Shown one piece after another: positions 35,884 through 43,913 of a stretch of DNA of 64,000 nt (position 1 is its first letter; every line of letters begins with the position of its first letter). Below the pieces are notes generated by a model. It was given only the letters and a program-made list of their open reading frames with translations. It was not told where the DNA came from and made no database searches. A program made the translations under genes and the position numbers. The stretch comes from an uncultured Pseudomonadales bacterium (GTDB taxonomy: Bacteria > Pseudomonadota > Gammaproteobacteria > Pseudomonadales > Balneatricaceae): positions 141,001 to 205,000 of the forward strand of contig CALJVT010000006.1 of assembly GCA_937773555.1 (NCBI GenBank). Direction: 5' to 3'.

Positions 35884-37083
35884 ATGAATTTTATGAGTCC
35901 AGACACTGTGTATGCACAAGCCAGCAATAGCCGCCAAGGCTTGCCTGCATGGACGTATAATAATGCAGAACTAACTGATCTAGAAATAAATAGTATTTTC
36001 TTGAAGACTTGGTTATGGGCCGGCCATGTCTCTGAAATTTCCGAGGTTGGAGATTATCAGTGTATGGAGTTAGCTCATGAGCGTGCGATCATTATTCGTG
36101 GCGAAGATGGTGTTGTTCGTGCTTTTCATAACGTGTGCAACCATCGTGCATCACGTGTTGTTGCCGACGATAAAGGACATTGCAGAAACGCATTAGTGTG
36201 CCCTTTCCATGGCTGGTCTTATCACCTTGATGGGCGCTTAAAAAATATTCCTCGTGCCGAGACATTTCCTGCCATTGATAAGTCTGCTTTGGGGTTAAAG
36301 CCAATTGAATGCGAAATATGGCACGGTATGATCTTTATTCGATTTTTTGGAAGTGGCCCTAGTGTTGCAGAAACACTTAAAGACGCCGAGGAAGAAATTT
36401 CGCTCTACAAAATTGAAGATATGCAGCCACTTGTTGAGCCTTGGACGACAGAATTTAACTGTGACTGGAAATCAATAGTCGACATTGATACTGAGGGTTA
36501 CCATGTTCCAATGGGGCATAAAGATTTATACGACTTACTGGGCAGAAGTTATTACGATCAGGTTTTAAACGATGAAGTGAGTCGTTCATATGGCAATATT
36601 GATGCAGGCAAACATAAGTCTCAACTAAACCAAGATTATGTTAATACGCTGCCACAAAAGAGCTACCTACCTGCTACGCATCAACGGGAATGGATATACT
36701 GGTCCGCATTTCCAGGCTTCGTTATCACTCTCTTTCCAGATCAGATTGAAATTTATCACTCCTACCCAATCAGCTTTCAAAAAAGTGCCATGGCAGGGCG
36801 CAGCTACGCGCTTACAGATGACCGACCTGAGATGAAAAGCGCACGTGAATACAATCGCCAAATTAACATCATTGTGGGTCAGGAAGATGTGCAGCTCTTA
36901 AAATGGTCCGCAGAAGGAATGCGCTCAAGTGCCTATAATGGGGCAATAATGTCTGATTTAGAGGTAGGTACAGCCGCCTTTCACAATCAGTTGCGCAGTA
37001 CCGTACCAGTGGCATTATTAGATAGCCCGCCCCCTGCCGGCACCTTGGCACAGGTTAATCAGCAGATGGTCAAAGAAGATTAA
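35884..37083 (+). CDS. Rieske non-haem iron oxygenase, quaternary-ammonium type (CntA/GbcA-like)
   Basis: 399-residue oxygenase subunit. The Rieske cluster is CNHRAS... with C-x-H, about 18 residues, then CPFHGW. The mononuclear iron site is DIDTEGYHVPMGH, giving E-x2-H-x4-H, with the third ligand in VGQEDVQLL. The residue bridging the two metal centres is Glu rather than the common Asp, which I recall as a trait of carnitine monooxygenase CntA. Expected role: oxidative demethylation or C-N cleavage of a betaine-like compound. No reductase partner (CntB/GbcB-like) is encoded here. It lies 26 bases after the aminotransferase gene with its own GGAG site. Confidence 0.87.
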   Translation: MNFMSPDTVYAQASNSRQGLPAWTYNNAELTDLEINSIFLKTWLWAGHVSEISEVGDYQCMELAHERAIIIRGEDGVVRAFHNVCNHRASRVVADDKGHCRNALVCPFHGWSYHLDGRLKNIPRAETFPAIDKSALGLKPIECEIWHGMIFIRFFGSGPSVAETLKDAEEEISLYKIEDMQPLVEPWTTEFNCDWKSIVDIDTEGYHVPMGHKDLYDLLGRSYYDQVLNDEVSRSYGNIDAGKHKSQLNQDYVNTLPQKSYLPATHQREWIYWSAFPGFVITLFPDQIEIYHSYPISFQKSAMAGRSYALTDDRPEMKSAREYNRQINIIVGQEDVQLLKWSAEGMRSSAYNGAIMSDLEVGTAAFHNQLRSTVPVALLDSPPPAGTLAQVNQQMVKED

Positions 37084-37156
37084 CCTAACCATCAAAAACT
37101 AAGCATAACAAAAAGGCGACTAGTGAATGTGCAACGGGCTTTGCGTTTGTAATGCA

Positions 37157-37552
37157 CTACTGCATGCAAAATTGCTCGTATATCTCTAATGGTAACCCGT
37201 CAGGGTCATTAAAAAAGGTGAACTTTTTATTCGTGTATTCATCCACACGAATGGGTTCTACAGCAATATTTTTTGATATTAAATAGTCTGACATCAAGTC
37301 GACTGAGTCAACCGAAAAAGCTAAATGTCTTAAACCTAAAGCTTCAGGAAAACTTGGTCTTTTGGGTGATTTAGGAAACGAAAATAATTCAATTTGTTCG
37401 CCACTTGGCAGCTTTAAATCTAGTTTATAGGAGCGCCGGCTTGGTCTATAATTTTCTGCAATAATTTCCATCCCTAGAATAGCCGTATAAAAATACTTTG
37501 ATTTTTCATAATCAGAACAAATTATTGCTACATGATGAAACGAATTTAACAC
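37157..37552 (-). CDS. VOC-family protein (glyoxalase I-like, YaeR type)
   Basis: 131-residue protein of two beta-alpha-beta-beta-beta modules. Conserved positions are FHHVAIICSDYEKSKYFYT with the first metal His, GEQIELFSFP, LGLRHLAFSVD with another metal His, and DPDGLPLEIYEQ at the end with the metal Glu. This is the pattern of small VOC proteins such as YaeR. Exact reaction unknown. It stands alone, convergent with the Rieske gene. Confidence 0.85.
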   Translation of the reverse strand: MLNSFHHVAIICSDYEKSKYFYTAILGMEIIAENYRPSRRSYKLDLKLPSGEQIELFSFPKSPKRPSFPEALGLRHLAFSVDSVDLMSDYLISKNIAVEPIRVDEYTNKKFTFFNDPDGLPLEIYEQFCMQ

Positions 37553-37718
37553 CTGCGCCTCCTTGGCATATAACCGTCAATTTATGAGGCTAAATCGCGT
37601 CATAATGGTGAGCAGCAATGCTTACCTAAACAGTAAGTATGTGATGCTGATGAGATCAAAATGCTTGTCGCCCACTCTAGACTATAAAACATAGCGCGGA
37701 TAAGATGAAAAAACTTAG

Positions 37719-37760
37719 ACAAAAAAAAGACCTACCCTTGGGTAAGCCTAGTCTTTGCAA
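37719..37760 (-). terminator. Probable terminator after the tRNA genes
   Basis: On the minus strand AAGAC...TACCC-AA-GGGTA-G-GTCTT forms an interrupted hairpin followed directly by a run of T. It lies about 50 bases past tRNA-Arg and is well placed to end the tRNA transcript. Confidence 0.55.
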
Positions 37761-37811
37761 CATTTAAATCTACATTTGGATCCATTTTGATAATGGAAGC
37801 CAACTCTAAAA

Positions 37812-37888
37812 TGGCGCGCCCGAGAGGATTCGAACCTCTGACCGCTCGGTTCGTAGCCGAGTACTCTATCCAGCTGAGCTACGGGCGC
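37812..37888 (-). tRNA. tRNA-Arg (anticodon ACG)
   Basis: Full cloverleaf of 77 bases including an encoded CCA end. Acceptor stem GCGCCCG/CGGGCGC, discriminator G; D-arm AGCTCAGCTGGATAGAGT; anticodon stem CTCGG/CCGAG with loop CTACGAA; T-arm AGAGGTTCGAATCCTCT. ACG is normally edited to ICG by TadA, which is encoded at 47820-48368. Confidence 0.97.
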
Positions 37889-37894
37889 TCAAAA

Positions 37895-37987
<93 letters not shown>

Positions 37988-38070
37988 GCAGAGAGCGCGT
38001 ATATTACCCTAACCTTTTGGGAAATAAAAGCCTTAAGTTTCAATTATATTGAATGGCTATCTTGCCTTTG

Positions 38071-39525
38071 TTATTTCTTACCAAAAGGAAAACCACCACC
38101 TAATCCGGGCAAGCCTCCAGGCATCCCGGGTGGCATTCCTGGAGGCATTGCCCCAGCTCCAGCCCCACCACCCATGCTAGGGGGCATCTGGCCTTGCAGG
38201 CCACGCATCATCTTTTGCATACCGCCTTTACCCGACATTTTCTTCATCATCTTAGCCATTTGCTTATGCTGTTTAATTAAACGGTTAATGTCTTGAATTT
38301 GTGTACCAGAACCTGTCGCAATCCTGCGCTTACGTGACCCGTTTAGCGTGTCTGGCACTGCGCGTTCCTTTGGTGTCATAGAATTGATGATTGATTCCAT
38401 TTGGTCAAAGTTCTTTTCTGTTCCTGCACTTGAAGCAGCTTGGGCCATACCACCCATGCCCGGCATTTTATCTAGCATTCCTGCCATGCCACCCATATTT
38501 TTCATTTGTTGCAACTGGTCTCGGAAATCTTCTAAATCGAAACCTTTGCCTTTTTTGATCTTTTTAGCAAGTTTCTCTGCCTTAACCTTGTCTACTTTTT
38601 GCTCTACTTCTTCAATGAGAGACAGTACGTCACCCATCCCCAAAATTCGTGACGCGATACGGTCTGGGTGAAAAGGTTCCAGGGCTTCTACCTTCTCGCC
38701 AACACCTAAAAACTTAATTGGCTTACCGGTAATGTGGCGCACCGAAAGTGCCGCGCCACCGCGGGCATCACCGTCTGTTTTACTAAGCACTACACCCGTT
38801 AGAGGCAATGCTTCGTTGAAGGATTTGGCTGTATTTGCTGCATCTTGGCCCGTCATGGCATCAACCACAAAGAGGGTTTCCACAGGCTCTAAGGTGGCAT
38901 GAAGCGCTTTCACTTCGTCCATCATATCTGTATCAACGTGCAAGCGGCCTGCTGTATCAACAATCACTACATCATAATGCTGTTGCCTTGCGTGACTAAT
39001 CGCTTTTTGCGCAATCGCTACAGGTTTTTCCATAACAGTACTTGGAAAGAAGTGAGCCCCCACTTCTTCACAAAGCATCTGTAACTGTTTGATGGCTGCT
39101 GGGCGATAAACGTCCACACTCACCAACATGACAGATTTCTTTTTCTTTTCGATAAGGAATTTAGCCAGCTTGGCAGCAGAAGTCGTTTTACCTGCGCCTT
39201 GAAGGCCTGCCATAAGGATCACAGCAGGCGGCTGAACCGCCAAGTTAAGATCTTCGTTGGCGGTGCCCATAATCGATTCCAGCTCTTGCTGGACGATTTT
39301 TACAAACACTTGGCCTGGGCTTAAGCTGCGACTAACTTCTGTGCCTACAGCACGGACTTTAACTTGCTCAATAAATGCTTTAACCACCGGTAAGGCGACG
39401 TCAGCTTCTAATAGCGCCATGCGAACTTCACGCAAGGTGCCTTTAATATTATCTTCTGTTAGGCGCGCTTGGCCACGGATGTGCTGTAACGTTTTGCCTA
39501 AGCGATCAGTTAAATTATCGAACAT
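38071..39525 (-). CDS. ffh: Signal recognition particle protein Ffh
   Basis: 484-residue SRP54-type GTPase that binds 4.5S RNA and signal sequences and docks to FtsY. The N domain (1-85) is followed by the G domain with G1 GLQGAGKTTSAAKLA, G3 DTAGRLHVD and G4 SKTDGDARGGAAL, then the methionine-rich M domain (from about 300) with SGTQIQDINRLIKQHKQM. The C-terminal tail is unusually rich in Gly, Pro and Met (GGAGAGAMPPGMPPGMPGG). It is divergent from ypjD, the usual arrangement in related bacteria. Confidence 0.97.
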   Translation of the reverse strand: MFDNLTDRLGKTLQHIRGQARLTEDNIKGTLREVRMALLEADVALPVVKAFIEQVKVRAVGTEVSRSLSPGQVFVKIVQQELESIMGTANEDLNLAVQPPAVILMAGLQGAGKTTSAAKLAKFLIEKKKKSVMLVSVDVYRPAAIKQLQMLCEEVGAHFFPSTVMEKPVAIAQKAISHARQQHYDVVIVDTAGRLHVDTDMMDEVKALHATLEPVETLFVVDAMTGQDAANTAKSFNEALPLTGVVLSKTDGDARGGAALSVRHITGKPIKFLGVGEKVEALEPFHPDRIASRILGMGDVLSLIEEVEQKVDKVKAEKLAKKIKKGKGFDLEDFRDQLQQMKNMGGMAGMLDKMPGMGGMAQAASSAGTEKNFDQMESIINSMTPKERAVPDTLNGSRKRRIATGSGTQIQDINRLIKQHKQMAKMMKKMSGKGGMQKMMRGLQGQMPPSMGGGAGAGAMPPGMPPGMPGGLPGLGGGFPFGKK

Positions 39526-39676
39526 ATAAGTCTCTGTAAAACACCAAATGATGGTCCCTAGTATACCCCCGCTAAGGCTATTTGGCGCTTAGTTTTAGTC
39601 TTTTTTAACATCAAGCCTAGGCATAGCTGCTGTGCTTGATTATGATGGGGGAACTAATTAGACAAAAATAATCACC

Positions 39677-40459
39677 ATGATTTCTTTAATAGTTGGCCTG
39701 AGCGCAGTAATCTTCTACTTATCCAGCGCTTGGGCTCAAAGTAATGCCCCCTCAAAGCCAGTGTTTAAAAGGGGCTACACCCTAAGTTTTGTGGCATGGG
39801 TACTGCAAGGTTTTCACCTATACCTGCATCTATTTACCAAAGCCGGTCTTTTATTGGATTTGGGTGCCACCTTATCGTTGACAGCATGGGCAGTGATTGG
39901 GGTTATTCTACTCAGTAGTTTACGTAACCCAGTGTCTAGCTTGCTAGTCTTTACTGCGCCGATTGCGGCCTTAGCTATTATGGTAGATATGTTTAGCATA
40001 CCTAAATTTGAAGGCCGTCAGTTTTCTTCTGGCATTCTACTACATATAATCACCTCAATATTGAGCTATGCTCTTTTTGCTGTTGCTGCCTGTCAGTCTG
40101 TGTTGCTCATTTATCAAAATCGCCACCTTAAACACCACCAATCATCACGCTTGGTTAAAAGTTTACCGCCCTTACAAACGATGGAAAGCCTGTTATTTGA
40201 AGTGCTGGCAGCAGGTCAAATTTTCTTGAGCATCGCTTTACTGACAGGGTTCGTGTTTTTAGACGACTTATGGGCTCAACATGTGGTTCACAAAACTATC
40301 TTAAGCCTTGTAGCCTGGGTCATTTTTACTATTCTTTTGATAGGCCATTACCGATTAGGCTGGCGGGGGCGCACAGCGATACGCTGGACCCTTTGGGGCT
40401 TTGCTAATTTAGCTGTTGCATTTTTGGGCACTAAATTAGTTCTAGAATTCCTGTTATAG
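39677..40459 (+). CDS. ypjD: CcsA/YpjD-family inner-membrane protein
   Basis: 260-residue membrane protein of the cytochrome c assembly (CcsA/CcmC-like) superfamily, YpjD branch. About eight hydrophobic segments are visible. Conserved stretches include the segment-end histidines in GFHLYLHLF, HIITSILSYALFAVAACQSVLL and VVHKTILSLVAWVIFTILLIGHYRLGWRG. It is usually found beside ffh and a corB-type gene, as here. Biochemical role is not firmly established. Confidence 0.88.
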   Translation: MISLIVGLSAVIFYLSSAWAQSNAPSKPVFKRGYTLSFVAWVLQGFHLYLHLFTKAGLLLDLGATLSLTAWAVIGVILLSSLRNPVSSLLVFTAPIAALAIMVDMFSIPKFEGRQFSSGILLHIITSILSYALFAVAACQSVLLIYQNRHLKHHQSSRLVKSLPPLQTMESLLFEVLAAGQIFLSIALLTGFVFLDDLWAQHVVHKTILSLVAWVIFTILLIGHYRLGWRGRTAIRWTLWGFANLAVAFLGTKLVLEFLL

Positions 40460-40533
40460 CGCCTCAACACTTGACAGGAGGCGTCTCAGGCATAAGAATT
40501 GAGGGCCATATCTGATACGAGGTTAAACCCGCC

Positions 40534-41811
40534 TTGAGTGAAATTCCCTTAAGCTATTTATTCACTAGCTTGGTATTCCTTATTTTATTGTCGGCATTTT
40601 TTTCCAGCGCCGAAACTGGCATGATGTCTTTGAACCGTTATCGCCTGCGCCATTTGGTTAAGCAAAAACACCGCGGTGCTATGCGCGCGAGTAAACTGCT
40701 AGACCGGCCAGACCGGCTTATTGGCGTTATTCTCATAGGTAACAATTTTGTCAACATTTTGGCGTCTGCGATTGCGACGATGATAGCACTTCGTCTCATG
40801 GGTGATGCGGGTGTTGCCGTAGCCACGGCAATGCTTACCTTGGTGATCCTAATCTTTGCCGAGGTGACACCAAAGACGGTGGCCGCTATTAAGCCTGAAC
40901 AGGTAGCCTTTCCGGCCTCTTTAATTCTCTCGCCTTTGCTTAAGTTATTGTACCCCTTTGTGTGGGTGGTCAATACCATTTGTAATGGGCTACTGCGCAT
41001 GCTTGGGTTTAATGCAGCCGCAAAAGCTAGCGACCACCTTAGTTCTGAAGAGTTGCGCACTATTGTGCATGAGGCGGGGGCACTTATTCCGCGCCGAAAC
41101 CAATCTATGTTATTGAGTATCTTGGATCTGGACACAGTTACCGTGGAAGATATTATGATTCCTCGAAACGAAATTGTTGGCATTGACGTTGATGACGATA
41201 TTAAAACCATCTTGAACACCCTCAGTCAGAGCCCACATACCCGGTTACCTTTGTACCAAGAAGAACTAAATAATGTGGTGGGTATTGTACACGTAAGGCA
41301 AATATTGCCTCTTATTCATGCAGAAAATCCGACTAAGGAAGAGTTTTTGGCACTGGCTAGAGAGCCTTATTTTGTGCCCGAAAGTACGCCCTTAAATACC
41401 CAACTGTTAAACTTTCAAAAGCGTAAATCTTGGGTGGCTTTGGTCGTAGATGAATATGGTGATATCCAAGGCTTAACGACCTTAGAAGATATTTTAGAAG
41501 AAATTGTTGGCGACATGGCTGAAGAGCAAGACCATGAAAATGAAGATATTCATCCACAAGAGGATGGCTCATTTTTTATTGACGGTACCACAACCGTGCG
41601 CGACATCAACAAAGCGCTGACCTGGGCTTTACCCATTGATGGGCCCAAGACGCTTAATGGTTTAATCACAGAAAGGCTTGAGGAAATCCCTCAGTTTAAC
41701 GTCTGCTTAAAGATAGGTGAGTACCAGCTAGAAACAGTACAGATTAGCGGCAACTTTATTAAGACTGTGCGTTTACAGCGAGTTCAGACATCTGCAGAAG
41801 AGGTGCATTAA
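40534..41811 (+). CDS. CorB/HlyC-type membrane protein (CNNM, CBS pair, CorC_HlyC)
   Basis: 425-residue protein of the UPF0053 family linked to magnesium/cobalt handling. Domains in order: DUF21/CNNM membrane region (about 5-190; SAFFSSAETGMMSLNRYRLRH), a CBS pair (about 200-330; EDIMIPRNEIVGIDV, SWVALVVDEYGDIQGLTT, LEDILEEIVGDMAEE) and a C-terminal CorC_HlyC domain (DGTTTVRDINKAL). The start is a TTG at 40534, weakly supported by an upstream GAGG. It follows ypjD on the same strand. Confidence 0.9.
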   Translation: MSEIPLSYLFTSLVFLILLSAFFSSAETGMMSLNRYRLRHLVKQKHRGAMRASKLLDRPDRLIGVILIGNNFVNILASAIATMIALRLMGDAGVAVATAMLTLVILIFAEVTPKTVAAIKPEQVAFPASLILSPLLKLLYPFVWVVNTICNGLLRMLGFNAAAKASDHLSSEELRTIVHEAGALIPRRNQSMLLSILDLDTVTVEDIMIPRNEIVGIDVDDDIKTILNTLSQSPHTRLPLYQEELNNVVGIVHVRQILPLIHAENPTKEEFLALAREPYFVPESTPLNTQLLNFQKRKSWVALVVDEYGDIQGLTTLEDILEEIVGDMAEEQDHENEDIHPQEDGSFFIDGTTTVRDINKALTWALPIDGPKTLNGLITERLEEIPQFNVCLKIGEYQLETVQISGNFIKTVRLQRVQTSAEEVH

Positions 41812-42011
41812 ACACTAACGATAGTGACAAAGGGGCTAGCCAGTTCGCGTTCTCGCACCTTGGTTAGCACCTGCTCACGGCCTTCGTTGTCCAACCGCAT
41901 CCAAGCGGTAATCTCTTCCCCAGAACGATAACAGCCCTGACAGATGTCGTTATCATCAAGATAACAGACATTAACGCAGGGTGAGGCAATAGGTTTTCCT
42001 GACACAATCAA
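41808..42011 (-). CDS. DUF1289 small cysteine-rich protein
   Basis: 67-residue DUF1289 member with the cysteine pattern SPCVNVCYLDDNDICQGCYR (four cysteines, likely metal binding) and EEITAWMRLDNEGREQVL, conserved in the family. Function unknown. Its start overlaps the end of the Nudix gene, so the two form an operon. Its last codon overlaps the end of the convergent corB-like gene. Confidence 0.88.
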   Translation of the reverse strand: MIVSGKPIASPCVNVCYLDDNDICQGCYRSGEEITAWMRLDNEGREQVLTKVRERELASPFVTIVSV

Positions 42012-42613
42012 ACATCCTTGGGCTGGGTTACGGGGTGACCGTAAAGATCAATGCGCGCATCGTAAACCAAATTAACAAATTCAGCCAGAATAAAAGCAGT
42101 CATTCCCCATATTCGATACTCATCATAATAGAAACTAGGCACCTGCTTAACACCGGCAACGATTGGCAGAGCGTCCATCACCGGGTTAGTATCAATAAAA
42201 AAGCTCAAAGGCACGGTGAATATTCGATCTAATTCACCCAAATTTGGTACCAGTTGGCTAACCACTGAAGCGGGCACAACGCCTACAACGGGTGTCACTA
42301 AAAACCCTTGGCGTGAAAGCACCTGTCCCATCTGCCCCACCACCTTCACCGAGTCTGGCTGCAGTGCAACTTCTTCATGGGCTTCTCTGAGCGCTGTGGC
42401 TATCAGGTCTGCATCTTCATGCTCTGCCTTACCACCTGGAAAAGCAATCTGACCTTTATGAGTAGGCATATGCTCGGCTCGCCGCGTTAATATGACCTGC
42501 GGGTTGTCCTTGTCATCAGTGATCGCTAGCAATACAGCAGCAGGTGTTTGTAGCTCGGCGGTAAGTAATCTAGGCCGGTGTTGTGCTAATTTTTGGGCAA
42601 TAAACTGATACAT
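42008..42613 (-). CDS. nudL: CoA pyrophosphatase, Nudix family (NudL)
   Basis: 201-residue Nudix hydrolase. The NudL/UPF0035 motif LTRRAEHMPTHKGQIAFPGG is followed directly by the Nudix box GGKAEHEDADLIATALREAHEEVAL. Enzymes with both motifs hydrolyse coenzyme A and its derivatives to 4'-phosphopantetheine and 3',5'-ADP. Overlaps the DUF1289 gene by 4 bases; divergent from another Nudix gene. Confidence 0.9.
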   Translation of the reverse strand: MYQFIAQKLAQHRPRLLTAELQTPAAVLLAITDDKDNPQVILTRRAEHMPTHKGQIAFPGGKAEHEDADLIATALREAHEEVALQPDSVKVVGQMGQVLSRQGFLVTPVVGVVPASVVSQLVPNLGELDRIFTVPLSFFIDTNPVMDALPIVAGVKQVPSFYYDEYRIWGMTAFILAEFVNLVYDARIDLYGHPVTQPKDV

Positions 42614-42701
42614 TGGGTTGGATCTACAATTCCTTGTTTATAGTGACGTGCGTTTATCTTACAATAAACAAACCATTTAAGTCAGGGATCTACAACATAC
42701 C

Positions 42702-43226
42702 ATGAAATATTGCAGCCATTGTAGTGCTCTAGTGAGCTTTATTATTCCTCAGGGTGACAACCGCCATCGCTATGTATGTGATAAATGCGAATTTATTTTC
42801 TACGAGAACCCTCGCATTATAGCTGGCTGCATCCCTGTATTTGGCGAAAAGGTATTGCTATGTAAACGTGCTATAGAGCCTCGGCTAGGCTATTGGACAT
42901 TACCTGCTGGGTTCATGGAAAATGGCGAAACAACAGAGCAAGCGGCTCTAAGGGAAACCTATGAAGAGGCCTATGCAACCCCTAAAATAGGACGCTTATT
43001 TAGCGTATGCAACCTATCTAAAGGCAATCAAGTGCATATATATTACTTAGCACAGATGACTGTAGCCGAGTATGGGTCTGGCCCAGAGAGTTTAGAGGTA
43101 GAGCTTTACGATGAAGCAGACATCCCTTGGGATAACATGGCATTTGGCACCGTTACCCAAACATTAAAACGCTTTTTTGAAGATCGAAAACAAGGGGTTA
43201 AACAACTTCACCATATTGATTTTTAA
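42702..43226 (+). CDS. Nudix hydrolase with N-terminal zinc ribbon (NudC-like)
   Basis: 174-residue protein. The N-terminal zinc ribbon has CSHC and CDKC pairs. The Nudix box is GFMENGETTEQAALRETYEEAYA, with Tyr where the consensus has the last Gly. The order zinc ribbon then Nudix resembles NudC-type NADH pyrophosphatases but without their C-terminal part, so an ADP-ribose or similar dinucleotide substrate is more likely. Its end meets the convergent GloB-like gene with no gap. Confidence 0.87.
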   Translation: MKYCSHCSALVSFIIPQGDNRHRYVCDKCEFIFYENPRIIAGCIPVFGEKVLLCKRAIEPRLGYWTLPAGFMENGETTEQAALRETYEEAYATPKIGRLFSVCNLSKGNQVHIYYLAQMTVAEYGSGPESLEVELYDEADIPWDNMAFGTVTQTLKRFFEDRKQGVKQLHHIDF

Positions 43227-43865
43227 CTAGCCCTGCAGGTGAGGGTTACTTCGACGCTCAGAGCCAATAGTTGACATTGGCCCATGACCTGGGACAAATT
43301 TTACTGTGTCTTGGAGCACTAGCAATTTTGTTTTGATCGCATTAATTAGTGTTGCATGGTCACCTTGAGGGAAGTCTGTGCGCCCTATTGAACCTTGAAA
43401 CAACACGTCCCCCACAAATAACAAACCCTGACCTTGGTGGTGAAATACAACATGACCAGGCGTGTGGCCAGGACAATGCAATACATCTAAGGTTTCATTA
43501 CCCACGTGGACTTGATCACCCTGATGTAGCCAGCGAGTTGGCACAAAAGATTTAGCCTCGGGAAATTGGAACATACGGCTTTGGTCAGCTAAGCCATCAA
43601 TCCAAAACTGATCCCCTTCATGGGGTCCAATAATAGGCAAATGTTTATCTTCCGATAATTGTCCTGCTGCACCGGCATGATCAATGTGAGCGTGGGTCAA
43701 TAGGATTTGCTTAAGTTGCACACCATGGGCTGAAACTCTGCCTAACAGGCGCGGCAATTCACCACCGGGATCTACCAACGCAGCCTCCATGGTTACATCA
43801 CACCAAACTAAACTACAGTTTTGTTGAAACGGAGTAACTGGAATAATTTCGTATTGTAAGGCCAT
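43227..43865 (-). CDS. Metallo-beta-lactamase-fold hydrolase (GloB/YcbL-like)
   Basis: 212-residue MBL-fold protein. The metal motif is LLTHAHIDHAGAAG (HxHxDH), with further ligands in VLHCPGHTPGHVVF, FVGDVLFQGSIGRTDFP and the final KFVPGHGPMSTIG. Length and motif order match the YcbL type-II glyoxalase-like group, which hydrolyses S-lactoylglutathione or related thioesters. Housekeeping context upstream of purL. Confidence 0.9.
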   Translation of the reverse strand: MALQYEIIPVTPFQQNCSLVWCDVTMEAALVDPGGELPRLLGRVSAHGVQLKQILLTHAHIDHAGAAGQLSEDKHLPIIGPHEGDQFWIDGLADQSRMFQFPEAKSFVPTRWLHQGDQVHVGNETLDVLHCPGHTPGHVVFHHQGQGLLFVGDVLFQGSIGRTDFPQGDHATLINAIKTKLLVLQDTVKFVPGHGPMSTIGSERRSNPHLQG

Positions 43866-43913
43866 CGTTATTACTCAATATTTACGTTCAAATGCCAAGG
43901 CGCACTAGTCGCT

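Noticed and set aside
40638-41219. 193-codon open frame antisense to the corB-like gene
   Set aside because: The sense frame has clear CNNM and CBS motifs; the antisense product shows no family features.
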